A DNA stretch of 64,000 bases, taken from the NCBI RefSeq assembly GCF_029407905.1, contig NC_073643.1, positions 35,870,501 through 35,934,500 of the forward strand, given 5' to 3'. The position numbers and the translations under genes are program-made. This DNA is from Bubalus kerabau. Its lineage: Eukaryota > Chordata > Mammalia > Artiodactyla > Bovidae. The number at the start of each line of letters is the position of its first letter. Positions within the stretch are counted from its first letter, which is position 1. Shown one piece after another: positions 1 to 9,773 of this stretch. The notes beneath the pieces are model-generated. The model saw only the letters and a list, made by a program, of their open reading frames with translations. It did not search any database and was not told where the DNA came from.

Positions 1-667
1 AGGATCTACTGCATGTCGGTAGCCTGGCAGAAGATCAAAATTCAGAATTTGAAGTACAGTTTCTGTTGAATGTGTACTTCTCTTACACCATCCTAAAGTC
101 AAAAAACTGTAAGTCACACTGCCATAAGTCAGGGACACTGTGTTCTGTTGACTCTAGTGAGTCCCTCAGCCCCTCCCAAATATCAGTGCAGTGAGAAAGT
201 ACTCCACTCTCGCAGGAATCCTGCAAGTCAGCTGGTAACCAGGAAGGATGAATGGTCCTTCAAGAAGGAAAATGAGAGAGAGGAGGAGGGAAATACTGAG
301 GGAAATAATGCAATCCACTTTATATGTATGCATGTATGAGTATATATATAACTGAACCAAAATGTCACAAAATAATAATCACCCTTAGTATGTTTGATAC
401 ATTCTGATATTTCCTATTCCATTGTTTTTTTTAAAATACTGATTGCAGCTCACTAAATTGCATATTCAACTCACTAATGGGTTACTACTGGCATTTTGAA
501 AATACTGTTCTAATAGCCTAAGCAAGTTCTTGCTGTTTTTAGTGTAAAAGTTGAAGAGTGAACAGATCCTCGAAACCTGCTTTTCTTATAGTTGAATGGA
601 ACAAACCCATCTTTCTTTATTCTAAATTTAGCTATATGTCATAGAAAAGGTGGGACCCTAGAGTAAG
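1..667. other. Unassigned non-coding DNA
   Basis: I recognise no gene or repeat family here. Short frames on both strands lack any familiar motif. Near 318-350 there is a stretch of alternating purine and pyrimidine (TATATGTATGCATG-like), a minor low-complexity patch. The right edge meets an ancient MIR. Confidence 0.6.
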
Positions 668-835
668 ATTTTGGAGAGCTTAGTTCTGATTCAGCCACTC
701 ACTTGCTGTGTGGGTCATTGAGTCTTTCTAAGCCTCAGTTTCCCCATCTGCACAATGTGGATAATGACAGCTGCCCCGCCTGCCTCAAGGGATAAATGAC
801 ACTTCCATGATGCCTGGCACTATACTAAGCACCTT
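668..835 (+). repeat. MIR SINE, sense
   Basis: The MIR core is visible: a tRNA-like lead-in (CACTTGCTGTGTGGGTCATT), then CCTCAGTTTCCCCATCTG and a GATAATGACAG segment, ending near TGCCTGGCAC. Divergence is high, as expected for this old tRNA-derived mammalian SINE. It abuts a second MIR in the opposite orientation. Confidence 0.75.
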
Positions 836-944
836 ACATTTACTAACTCATTTAACCCCCACAGCAGCGCTCTAGATAGATACTACTGATTTCCTCATTT
901 TATAGGAAAAAAAGAGACACAGAGAGATGGTTAATGATTTCTAA
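836..944 (-). repeat. MIR SINE, antisense
   Basis: The plus strand shows the reverse-complement MIR pattern: CACCTTACATTTACTAACTC, then a TACTACTGATTTCCTCATTT segment and AGAGACACAGAGAG. The orientation is opposite to the preceding MIR, so the two meet 3' end to 3' end, forming a small degenerate inverted pair. Confidence 0.65.
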
Positions 945-1165
945 GTGGCGGCGCTAGTGGTAAAGAACCCACCTGCCAATGCAGGAGACAAGAGATGCGG
1001 GTTCAGTCTCTGGGTTGGGAATATCCCCTGAAGGAGAAGATGGCAACCCACTCCAGTATTCTTGCCTGAAAAAGTCCATGGACAGAGGAGCCTGGAGGGC
1101 TACAGTCCATAGGGTGGCAAAGGGTTGGACACGACCGAAACAGCTTTACACAGTATACATACAAA
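945..1165 (+). mobile_element. Bov-tA SINE, sense
   Basis: The tRNA-derived head (GGCGCTAGTGGTAAAGAACC, then CCTGCCAATGCAGGAGA with box-B-like GGGTTCAGTCTC) is followed by the BovA body (CCCACTCCAGTATTCTTGCC, AGAGGAGCCTGG, GGTTGGACACGACCGAAACA). The first bases of the usual GGGCTTCCCAGG start are degraded. I see no clean target duplication. It is non-coding and depended on BovB enzymes for transposition. Confidence 0.93.
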
Positions 1166-2280
1166 CGTGAATACAAGATGCTAAGCCATGTAGTCTGGCT
1201 GTGGTCTGACTTCACAACTGTTAGTCTAGTTGGTCACTGTTGTGGAAAATAGCTGTTTCAGTGTGTAAAACCACCACCCTTAAAATTGTGCTATATTATT
1301 ATTGTTGCTCATTATCTGGGAACCTAATGGTCTGGTTTTTTACTTTTCAGAGTGTCCCTGGTGAAAATTGCACATCCACTAACAGTGAAATTGGCAACAA
1401 TTGTGATGAGCAGATGTCTTGGTCCCAAGTCAGAGATGCAAAGGCAGATGTAGCTTGCTATTAACTTCTGGCATACCCATTGGTCTGAGTCTCTCTCCCG
1501 AGACAGAGTGAGAACCAGGATGTTAGGCTCTGCAAGCATGACTGTACATTTGCCTAGTAACAATGAAAAGCAATGCACATGGACCCCAAATGTTAGATTA
1601 TTAAAATTCAACCCCATTCAACCTGGATATATTAATTTTGCTAGTAAATGAGGGTCATCATCTGTCCTATAGGTTTATAGTCCTGATCTCCACAATGTAA
1701 TCGCTTTCTGGATTGCTTTTTAAAAGGCTTGTTTACAAAGACATCCAATCTAGCTACAATGAGGTCATTCTTCCAGGAAAAATTCAAAAGCACCAGATTT
1801 GTGTCAAATTTCTTTTTCTTCTTTCTTCTTTTATTTTAAAGAAACAATTTTGTCAGGTTTAAATCAAAGCATTTGAGTAAGCACGTTGCAGTGAGACAAC
1901 ATATAAAGACTTGACTGCAAGGAAATTTCCTGTTTCTAAGAAACTATTCTAAGGTAGAAAACTCCTGTATCTGGATAAAACTTTTATCAACTATTGATTT
2001 GGGGGCCCATTTATGACTGAATGTGTTGATGTCTTTTGCCTACCTAATAGAGGAATGCTTTGCAATGATATGTAAAGTCTGTTATTTAAAAGAAACAGAT
2101 TAAGTATTTAGTGTTTACCAAAGCTATTGAATATTTGTAATATCACTTTGCATTGATATTCTAATCTAGAGGAATTAGGGTCTAGTAAAACCTTAAATAA
2201 CTTGGCATTTTTTAACATCATCTTTTAAAATCAAATTTGCAGTGTAATTTATATACATTAATAGTTTTCTATTTTAAAAG
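1166..2280. other. Unassigned DNA with a weak exon-like segment
   Basis: No repeat family is recognised. At 1332-1350 a pyrimidine tract ending in TTTTCAG is followed by 37 open codons on the plus strand (1351-1461) and a TAA at 1462-1464; the frame also runs open upstream from 1240. The peptide matches no family I know. Splice-acceptor-like strings are common by chance, so this is recorded as a candidate only. Confidence 0.4.
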
Positions 2281-2283
2281 TTC

Positions 2284-2348
2284 AAATGATGAGTTTTGAC
2301 AAATATATATAGTATGTAAATGATCAGTTTTGACAAATATATATAGTA
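2284..2348. repeat. Tandem duplication, 34-bp unit x 1.9
   Basis: 2284-2314 and 2318-2348 match at 30 of 31 positions (AAATGATGAGTTTTGACAAA versus AAATGATCAGTTTTGACAAA, then the same ATATATATAGTA). It is a local duplication inside the old L1 remnant. Confidence 0.9.
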
Positions 2349-3194
2349 ATGTTAAGCATCGTAACAGACATACTACAGAGCATTTCCATCAGCATAGAAA
2401 TTTCCTTTGGGTCCCATTGCAGACAGTCCCCTCCTCCCACTCCTGATCCTTGATGATGCCTGATCTACTTATTGGCACTGTAATTTTTGTCTTTTCTAGA
2501 ATTTCATGCAAATGGGAAAATGCTCCTTTAAAAAATTAATAGGTTTAATGAGCTGTAATTCATATACCTTACAGTTCACCCATTTAAAATATATAGTTCA
2601 GTGTTTGCTTTAATATGTTCAGAGATACGTGCAACAATCACCACAGTCAATTTTAGAAAATTTTCATCATCTTTGAAAAGAAACTCTGTACCCTTTAGAT
2701 ATCACTCCAGTCCTAAGCAACTGCTTATCTATTTTCTGTGAAAAGAAAGAGTTCCCTGTTCTTGACATTTCCTGCTAATGTAATCATGTAATATATAGTC
2801 CTTTTGTGGCTGTGTTCTTTCACTTAGCATAATGTTTTCAAGGCTCATCCATGCTGTAGCATCTATTAGTACTTCTTCTGCTTCTGTGACTGACTAACTT
2901 TCCATCATACAAATGTGCCACATTTTGCTTATGCATTTACCAACTGAGGGATAATTGGATTGTCTTCCTTAGGCTGTTATAAATATACTACTATGAACAT
3001 TCATGTACCAAATTTTTGTGTGCACATATGTTTTCAGTTTTCCTGGGTATAGTAAATTGCTGGGTCATAGGATAACTCTGTGTTTAATTATTTGAGAAAA
3101 TTCCAGATTGTTTTCCAAAGCATCTGTATCATTTTATGTTCTAGCCTTCAGTAGATGAGGATTATATTTTTTCCATATTCTTTCAACACCTGTT

Positions 3195-3254
3195 ATTATA
3201 TGACTTCTTTTTCTATTATATGACTTCTTTTTCTAACATATGACTTCTTTTTCT
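3195..3254. repeat. Tandem repeat, 20-bp unit x 3
   Basis: Three consecutive 20-bp units end in ATGACTTCTTTTTCT (3195-3214, 3215-3234, 3235-3254). The first two are identical and the third differs at its start. It lies in an antisense L1 remnant and could vary in copy number. Confidence 0.9.
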
Positions 3255-3699
3255 AACCATTTTAGTGGGTAGTGTTTGGTGACTAGTTCAGTCTCCTCAC
3301 TTGTTAGAGAGGAGTATTAAAATGGTCTGTTTCACCTTGAGTCAGTTTTCGTAGTTTGTATCTTTATAGGAATTTATACTTTGCATTTAAATTATTTAAT
3401 TTGTTGGCATAGAATTTTTTGTAGCATTTCCTCATAATCGGTTTTATTTCTGTAAGTTCAATGATAACGTCCCTTATTTCTGACTCTAGTAATTTGCCTT
3501 TCTTCTCTCTTATCCTTGGTTAATCTAGCTAAAGGCTTGCAAATTTTGTTTATCTTTTCAACAACCAGGTTTTTGTTTTTCTATTACTTTTATATTCTCT
3601 ATTTTTACCAATTTATGCTCTAATCTTTGTTATTTCTTTCCTTCTGCTTGCTTTGGATTATGGGTTCTCTTCTTTTCCAGATGTTTTAAGATGGTGTGC

Positions 3700-3815
3700 A
3701 TTAGTACTGAGTTGTTCAGTCATGTCCAACTGTTTGCAGCCCCATGGACTGTAGCCCACCGGGTTCTTCTGTCCATGGAATTTTCAAGGCAGAAATACTG
3801 TAATGGCTTGCATTT
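3700..3815 (-). mobile_element. Bov-tA/BovA fragment, antisense
   Basis: The plus strand reads the antisense BovA body: GTTGTTCAGTCATGTCCAAC, CCCCATGGACTGTAGCCCAC, then CAAGGCAGAAATACTG. The tRNA-like head is missing and the fragment ends at ATGGCTTGCATTTC. Antisense L1 ORF2 resumes at about 3816, so this is a SINE insertion into L1. Confidence 0.85.
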
Positions 3816-4650
3816 CTTAGGCTATTGATTTGAGATTGTGCTTCTTTTTTTTTAAATAAAAGAATTTATAGCCATAAATTTTCCTCTTAGCACTGCTTTA
3901 GTAATATCACATGTTTTGTTGTGTCTTTATCTTTCATCTCAAAGTATTTTCTGTTTTCCCTTTTGATTTCTTCTTTGATCCATTGGTTATTTATGAGTAT
4001 ATTCTTTTATTTCCACATATTTAGAATTTTTTTCTGCTATTGATTTCTAATTTTATCTCTTCACAGTTGAAGATCATACCGTGTATTATTTCTATCCTTT
4101 CAAATTTGTTGAGATTTGTTATATGGCCTAGCATACTGTCTATATTGGAAATAAGTATTTTTATGTTTCTGGCTTCCTACATTGATGTAATGCTTTGAGA
4201 TTCATCCATGTTGCTGCATTTATAATAGTTCTACTTTTAATGCTGAATAATTGTATAGATGCCATGATTTGTTTATTGACTGTCTAACTGATGTATATTT
4301 AGTTTGTATCAAGTTATTGAGTATTATAAATACACCTGATGCAAGCACGTGCATACAAGATTTTGTATGGAAGTATATTTTTGTTTCTCTTGGGAAAATA
4401 CACAAAAGAAGGATTCCTGGATCATAGGATGTGTATAATTTTAATTTTATGAGATACTGCTGATCTCTTTTTCCAAAGAGTCTGTATCATTTGCATTTCT
4501 ACTAGTAAATATATAAGATTTCAGCTCAACAACCTTTAAAAAACTTGGTATTGTTAGTCATTTTAATTTAACCACTCTAGTGGATGTACTGGTATCTAAC
4601 TGAGGATTTAATTTTGATTTCCCAAATTAATGATGATGTTGAATATAATT
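3816..4650 (-). repeat. Old L1 LINE fragments, antisense
   Basis: The first part (to about 4140) is antisense L1 ORF2, recognised by GATCCATTGGTTATTTATGA and the GTTATATGGCCTAGCAT segment. The second part (about 4150-4630) is an antisense L1 3' region with TTCCTGGATCATAGGATGTG and GCTGATCTCTTTTTCCAAAG. Both are riddled with changes and have no long frame. Confidence 0.75.
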
Positions 4651-4870
4651 TTTTATTTATGTATTTATCTATTTAGTTTTGGCTGTGCTGGGTATTCATC
4701 GCTGCACACAGCCTTTCTCTGGTTGCAGCGAGCAGGGGCTACTCTTCATCGGGGCGCACGGCTTGTTATTATGGTGGCTTCTCCTGTGGCGGAGCATGGG
4801 CTCCAGGGTGTGTGGACTTCAGTAGGGTTAGTGAGCTCATGGTGCCTGAGCTTAGTTGTCACACCGCACG
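4651..4870 (-). mobile_element. CHR-2-type cetartiodactyl SINE, antisense, 5'-truncated
   Basis: After a TTTATTTATGTATTTATC tail comes TTTTGGCTGTGCTGGGTATT, CAGCGAGCAGGGGCTACTCT, GTGGCTTCTCCTGTGGCGGA and a TGAGCTTAGTTGT segment. These are the familiar antisense phrases of the tRNA-derived CHR SINEs of whales, hippos and ruminants. The tRNA-like head expected at the right is absent. The flanks are antisense L1. Confidence 0.85.
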
Positions 4871-5455
4871 CTACAAATATTTTTCTCTTATTTTTATTTC
4901 TAGGAATTTCTTGTTTATATGTTCTTGTAGAGTTTTTGTAGATTTCTTAGGATATTCTACAAGGACAATCTTGCCATCTGCAAATTACAGTTTGCTTTTT
5001 CCCTTCCAGTCTGTTTGATTTTATTATCTTTTTTTGCCTTATTGTATTAGCTACAATGAAATATCATTTATTATTAAATAAACATATTGAGAGGGGACAT
5101 CCTTGAATTGTTCGCAGTTTTAGGGAAAACAAAATAGACATGAATATAAAGTGAAGACTTTCTTTTAGATGTCTTTTATCAAGTTAAGGAAGATTCTTTA
5201 CTGTTTCTAATTGAGAGTTCTTATCTTGACAGCATGTTGATTTTGTCAAATACTTTTTCTGCATCTATTGAGAGGGCCATATAATGTTTCTTTTTTTCAG
5301 TCTATTAATGCAATAAATTACATTGATTTTTGAATATTAAACCAACTGTGCCTACCTATGATCTCACATGAAATTGGCTATAATGTATTATCCTTTTTAT
5401 GACTCGCCAGACTCAATTCACTAATATTTTGTTAAGGATTCTTTCAGCTATGCTC
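4871..5455 (-). repeat. Old L1 ORF2 fragment, antisense
   Basis: Antisense ORF2 phrases are visible: CTACAAGGACAATCTTGCCA, the CTTGAATTGTTCGCAG region and TTGAGAGGGCCATATAATG. The sequence continues beyond a Bov-tA insertion at 5463, so the two L1 pieces (to about 5850) were once contiguous. Confidence 0.8.
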
Positions 5456-5462
5456 ATCAGGG

Positions 5463-5649
5463 ATGTCACGTTTGACTCTTTTGCAACCCCATGGACTGAA
5501 GCCTGCCAAACTCTGCTGTCCATGGGAGTTCCTAGGCAAGAATACTAGATGGGATGGCTTTTCCTTCTCCAGGGATCTTCGCAACCCAGGGATCGAACCT
5601 GGGTCACCTGCTTTGCAGGCGGAATATTTACCACCAGAGAAGCCCTAAT
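5463..5649 (-). mobile_element. Bov-tA SINE, antisense, inside L1
   Basis: Antisense BovA body (CCCCATGGACTGAAGCCTGC) and tRNA-like head (CCCAGGGATCGAACCTGGGT, then GCGGAATATTTACCAC and GAAGCCC at 5640-5646). The duplication ATCAGGG flanks it at 5456-5462 and 5650-5656. L1 ORF2 resumes on the right. The 3' end of the SINE (left side) is shortened relative to full copies. Confidence 0.92.
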
Positions 5650-5656
5650 ATCAGGG

Positions 5657-5850
5657 TTATAATGGCCTTATAAAATGAATTGAAATGTATTTTTTTCTTT
5701 TCCATTTACTGGCTGAGCTTATCTGAATTATTCTTTTTTTCTATAAATACTTAGTAAAATTCACTGGTGAAGACTGTCATTTTCTTTGTAGGAAGGTTTT
5801 TAGGTATAAATTTAAATTGTCAATTATTTGTTTTCAAATTGAAAATAAAA
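5657..5850 (-). repeat. Old L1 ORF2 fragment, antisense (continuation)
   Basis: TAATGGCCTTATAAAATGAA and the GAAGACTGTCATTTTCTTTG region continue the antisense ORF2 interrupted by the Bov-tA at 5463-5649. Confidence 0.75.
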
Positions 5851-6240
5851 GTACTACTATTATGATACTGAAGAATAATGGTGGATATTTTCTTAAACAA
5901 AGTAGCACTTTCTTTGTTTCTAAAGTAAATTTAAAAGCTGTATTTGAATATTAATACATTATAGCCATTACCTTCTTCTCTGTATCCTTCATTCTCTACA
6001 AGTATTAAAACACACTTTTTTTTCCCTAGGAATACTATTTTAAATCACTCTTCATTCAGTTCAGTTCACTTCTCCACAGGATGTAATTATTGGTGTGATT
6101 ACTGATGACCTCTATGTTAATAATTCTAAAAGAAAGTAAACTTCTGTACTGTGTGCAAAGACAGTAACCATGTTTTTGGAACTCAGATAAAGTGAAATAT
6201 AAATGTAATTCTCAGAACATTTTTGATGGTTGCTACTTAA
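5851..6240. other. Unassigned AT-rich DNA
   Basis: No family is recognised and no frame is worth calling. It may be an unrecognisable interior L1 part, since L1 lies on both sides. Confidence 0.5.
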
Positions 6241-6676
6241 TCTCTATATTTAAGTCTTATTTATTGAAGTATAATTTGTATAGAGTAAAATAAAATTATT
6301 TTATTGTAAATCTCATGGGTTTTACCAACAAATATAGTGCTCTAGTCACTACTATAATTAATATGCAGAACAGTTACAGCATCCCCAAATTCCCCCATTA
6401 TTCTTTGTCATCAACCCTTCCCCCATCTCCAAACTCAGAAAATCACTGTCTGTTTTCTGTCTCTATTGTTCGTCTTTGTAATAATGTCACATAAATGGAA
6501 TTATACGGTACTTAGCCTTTTGAATTTGGCTTAATTTACTTAGCATAATTCATTTGATAGTTATCTGTGTTATTATGTGAGTCAGTAGTTCATTCCTTTT
6601 TATTGCTGACTGATATTTTACTGCCTAGATGTGCTACAATTTGTAAACATTTTTACAATTGAAGTATAATTAAGGT
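6241..6676 (-). repeat. L1 3' region, antisense, with the start of a second L1
   Basis: Antisense L1 3' sequence shows ATAAATGGAATTATACGGTA, TTAGCATAATTCATTTGATA and the ATTGCTGACTGATATTTTAC region. From about 6653 an ATTGAAGTATAATTAAGG motif marks the antisense 3' end of another L1 that resumes after the Bov-tA at 6677. Confidence 0.78.
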
Positions 6677-6903
6677 TTGGGCTTCCCAGGTGGCACTAGT
6701 CGTAAAGAACCCACCTGCCAATGCAGGAGAGTTAAGAGATGCCGGTTCAACCCCTGGGTGGGAAGATCCCCTGGTAGAGGGCGTGGCATCCCAGTCCACC
6801 ATGCTTATCTGGAGAATCCTGTGGACAGAGGAGCCTGGCAGGCTACAGTCCATAGGGTCATACAGAGTTGAACATGACTGAAACAACTTACTACGCCAGC
6901 ACA
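6677..6903 (+). mobile_element. Bov-tA SINE, sense, inside L1
   Basis: It starts at a complete GGGCTTCCCAGGTGGCACTA head, carries CCTGCCAATGCAGGAGA and the BovA body (GAGGAGCCTGGCAGGCTACA), and ends in GCCAGCACAC. The flanks ATAATTAAGGTTT (6664-6676) and ATAATGAACTTAC (6904-6916) look like a diverged 13-bp duplication, since joining them restores the usual L1 3' sequence. That inference rests on my memory of the L1 consensus. Confidence 0.93.
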
Positions 6904-7531
6904 CATAATGAACTTACAACATTGTGTTGGTTTCAGGTGTACAGTAAAGTGATTATGTTCCATATATATGTGTGTGTATATTCTTTTCGAGGTTCGAGGT
7001 TCTTTTCTATTATAGATTATCACAAGGCTTTGAATATAGTTCTCTGTGCTATAAAATGAGTCCTTCTTATATATCTATTTTATGCATAGTAGTATGTATA
7101 TTTTAATTCCAAACTCCTAATTTGTCTCCCCCCATCTGCACCCCCAACTCTGATAACCATAGTTTGTTTTCTGTGTTGTTAAGTCTGTTTCTGTTTTGTA
7201 AATAATTTCATTTATATAATCTTTTTAGATTCCACACTTAAGTGATGACCTATGATACTTGTCTTTGATTTCACTTAGTATGATTATCTCTATTGTTTCA
7301 AAAGCATTATTTCATTATTTTTATGACTAATATTCTGTTGTGTATGTGTGTACCACATCTTCTTTATCCATTCATCTGCTGATGGACACGTAAGTTGTTT
7401 CCACGTCTTGGATATTGTAAATAGTGCTACTGTGAACACTGGGGTGCATGTATCTTTTCAAATTAGTTTTGTCTGGATATGCCCAGGAGTGAGATTGCTG
7501 GATCACATGGTAACTCTGTGTTTAGTTTTTT
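6904..7531 (-). repeat. Ruminant-type L1 3' region, antisense
   Basis: Phrases of artiodactyl L1 3' ends are clear: ACATTGTGTTGGTTTCAGGT, ATCACAAGGCTTTGAATATA, CCACATCTTCTTTATCCATT and TGGATCACATGGTAACTCTG. It stops at TTTAGTTTTTT; its natural continuation (TTTTTTAAGGAACATCCATA) reappears at 8348, so 7532-8345 is inserted material. Confidence 0.85.
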
Positions 7532-7548
7532 TTTTTTTGGGGGGGGGG
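7526..7548. repeat. Homopolymer junction T13-G10
   Basis: Thirteen T residues (7526-7538) are followed by ten G residues (7539-7548), then TTTTAACAG. The T run is best read as the antisense poly(A) of the inserted L1. The G run is unusual and error-prone in sequencing. Confidence 0.9.
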
Positions 7549-8203
7549 TTTTAACAGTTTTATTGAGATATGATTGACATTCAGTAAACTGTACATATTT
7601 AACATATACAACTTGGTAAGTTTTGATATATGCATATACCTGTGCAACAGCCATCACCCAATCAACATAGAGAACATATCCATCCATCACTTCCAAATGT
7701 TTCCTCAGGCCCCTTTGTCTCTCTATACTTCGTAGTATTCCACTGTATGGATGCACCACAATTTGTTTTATCTGTTCACCTGCTGATCAATATTTGTTTG
7801 TTTCCCATTTGGGAATATTAGAAATAAAGTTGCTGTGAATATTTGTCTACAAGTCTGTGTTTGGACATGTGTTCTCTTTTCTCTTGGGAGAAAGCATTTG
7901 CTTGTAGAATGGCTGGATCATATGGCAGACATGTTTAACTTTTGAAGAAATGCCAAACTTTTCTAAAGAGGTTGTACCATTTTACATTCCTACCTGCAGT
8001 ATTTGAGAGTTTCAATTATTCCACATCCTTGCTAACACTGTGTAGTCAGTCTTTTAAATCTTAGATGTTTTAATAGATACGAGGTGGTACTAAATCATTT
8101 TAATTTGTATTTTCCTAATGCCTAATGATGTTGAACAACTTTTATGTGCTTTTTTGCCACCTGTGTATCCTCTCTGGTGATTTATCTATTCAGATTTTTT
8201 GCC
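7549..8203 (-). repeat. L1 3' fragment nested in another L1, antisense
   Basis: Antisense L1 3' sequence runs from TTTTATTGAGATATGATTGA through CTGGATCATATGGCAGACAT to GGTGATTTATCTATTCAG. The T tract at 7526-7538 serves as its poly(A). TTAGTTTTTT occurs at 7522-7531 and 8344-8353 and may be its target duplication, which would make it a 5'-truncated insertion into the L1 at 6904-7531. Confidence 0.78.
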
Positions 8204-8213
8204 AGTTTTTTAA

Positions 8214-8345
8214 TTGTGCTCAGTCGTTCAGTCACGTCCAACTCTTTGCAGTGCATGGACTGTAGACCGCCAGGCTCCTCTGTCCATATAATTTTCCAGG
8301 CAAGAATACTGGAGTGGGGTGCCATTTCTTCCTCCAGGGGATCTT
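8214..8345 (-). mobile_element. Bov-tA/BovA fragment, antisense
   Basis: GCTCAGTCGTTCAGTCACGT, GCATGGACTGTAGACCGCCA, CCAGGCAAGAATACTGGAGT and a CCTCCAGGGGATCTT end are the antisense BovA body; the tRNA-like head is absent. AGTTTTTTAA flanks it at 8204-8213 and 8346-8355, a good 10-bp duplication candidate. Confidence 0.88.
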
Positions 8346-8830
8346 AGTTTTTTAAGGAACATCCATACTGTTCTCCATAGTGGCACACCACTTTACATCC
8401 CCATCAACAGTGTAGAAGTGTTCCTTTTTCTCCACACCCTCTCCAGCATTTATTATTTTTTACTACAAGTTTTTTTAAAGCAAGTTCATTAACTGAAGGA
8501 TATTGGGTTGAGTGGACTGTCGGTTATATGGTAAATGTTTGTGTAACTTAATAAGAAAACGTCAGGTTGCTTTCTAAAGCAACTATATCATATTACTTCC
8601 CCACCAGCAACATATGAAAATAATAATTGTTCCGCATTCTCATCAGCAAATGGTATTATCAGATTTTTAAAAATTTAAGCCATTCTAATATGTATAGACA
8701 CATTACCGTCTGAGCCACAAGGGAAGCCCAATATATATAGTGGTATCTTGCTGAGGTTTTAATTTAAATTTTGCAAATGACTTATGATATTGAACATTTT
8801 TTGTTTATCTGCTTATTTGCCAGCTCAAGA
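8346..8830 (-). repeat. L1 3' region fragments, antisense
   Basis: 8348-8470 continues the interrupted L1 (CATACTGTTCTCCATAGTGG, TCTCCACACCCTCTCCAGCA). From about 8470 another old L1 3' region follows (GTCAGGTTGCTTTCTAAAGC, CTTGCTGAGGTTTTAATTTA), ending near TTATTTGCCAG. A micro-fragment of Bov-tA is embedded at 8698-8729. Confidence 0.75.
8698..8729 (-). mobile_element. Micro-fragment of Bov-tA head (32 bp)
   Basis: On the minus strand this reads GGGCTTCCCTTGTGGCTCAG followed by a diverged GGTAA, the first 26 or so bases of a Bov-tA SINE; the rest of the SINE is absent. Near-identical 11-mers flank it: AATATGTATAG (8687-8697) and AATATATATAG (8730-8740). L1 sequence continues on both sides. 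Confidence 0.75.
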
Positions 8831-8962
8831 TTTGGTGTACATTACCATGCTGAATAATTGGATATTGGGCCTGATCTCACAGATACAGCTACTTGGGCCA
8901 TGATACTTGTTATATATCTATGTGTTTAAATTTGTCAAAGGTCAATGAATGTGCATCCAACC
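8831..8962. other. Unassigned DNA
   Basis: No family or coding signal is recognised between the L1 stack and the first BovB. Confidence 0.5.
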
Positions 8963-8969
8963 TCAGCTA

Positions 8970-9773
8970 GTTCAGTACAGTTCAGTTCAGTTGCTCAGTC
9001 GTGTGCAATTCTACAACCCCATGGACTGCAGCACGCCAGTCCTCCTTGTCCATCGCCAACTCCCAAAGCTTACTCAAACCCATGTCCATTGAGTCAGTGA
9101 TGCCATACAACCATCTCATACTCTGGTGTCCCCTTCTCCTCTTGCCTTCAATCTTTCCCAGCATCAGGATCTTTTCCAGTGAGTCAGTTCTTTGCATCAG
9201 GTGGCCAAAGTATTGGAGTTTCAGCTTCAGTATCAGTCCTTCCAATGAATATTCAGGACTGATCTCCTTTAGGGTGGACTGGTTGGATCTCCTGGCAGTC
9301 CAAGGGACTCTCAAGAGTCTTCTCCAACACCACAGTTCAAAAGCATCAGTTCTTCAATGCTCAGCTTTCTTTATAGTCCAAATGTCATATCCATACATAA
9401 TTATGGGAAAAACAAAACCTTTAACTAGATGGACCATTGTTGGCAAATTGATATCTCTGCTTTTTAATATGCTGTTTAGGTTGGTCATAACTTTTCTTCT
9501 AAGGAGCAAGTGTCTTTTAATTTCATGGCTGCAGTCACCATATGCAGTGATTTTGGAGCCCCACCAAAATGAAGTCTCTCACTGTTTCCGTTGTTTCCCC
9601 ATGTATTTGCCATGAAGTGATGGGACCGGTTGCTATGATCTTAGTTTTCTGAATGTTGAACTTTAAGCCAACTTTTCACTCTACTCTTTCAGTTTCATCA
9701 AGAGGCTCTTTAATTCTTCTTTGCTTCCTGCCATAAGTGTGGTGTCATCTGCATATCTGAGGTTATTGATATT
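8970..9773 (-). mobile_element. BovB (RTE-clade LINE), antisense, 5'-truncated
   Basis: The plus strand begins with the antisense BovB 3' end (repeated GTTCA units, then TTGCTCAGTC and CCCATGGACTGCAGCACGCC). It continues through the ORF2 C-terminus and stops inside the reverse transcriptase at GAGGTTATTGATATTT. On the minus strand 8982-9314 stays open and gives the familiar C-terminal segment with LKLQYFGHLM and MRWLYGITDSMD; upstream codons are broken. TCAGCTA at 8963-8969 and 9774-9780 is a possible short target duplication. Confidence 0.95.

Larger units (their letters stand above)
2281..3699 (-). repeat. Old L1 LINE fragments, antisense
   Basis: The plus strand carries the reverse complement of mammalian L1 3' sequence. 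Recognisable phrases are TTCTAGAATTTCATGCAAAT, TTTCACTTAGCATAATG, CTGGGTCATAGGATAACTCT, and further right ORF2-derived TTTGTTATTTCTTTCCTTCT. Two L1 3' regions appear to follow one another (about 2281-2520 and 2530-3250), then ORF2 antisense. No open reverse-transcriptase frame survives. The block holds two small tandem duplications (2284-2348 and 3195-3254). Confidence 0.8.

Noticed and set aside
945..1165. tRNA-like sequences at SINE heads taken as tRNA genes
   Set aside because: The heads are tRNA-derived but always fused to BovA bodies and do not fold as complete tRNAs; the same holds for all Bov-tA copies.
9001..9615. 204-codon plus-strand frame
   Set aside because: It is the reverse complement of BovB ORF2 and the 3' end; the same pattern of antisense frames recurs at 9983, 39178, 53460 and, on the minus strand, 62242.
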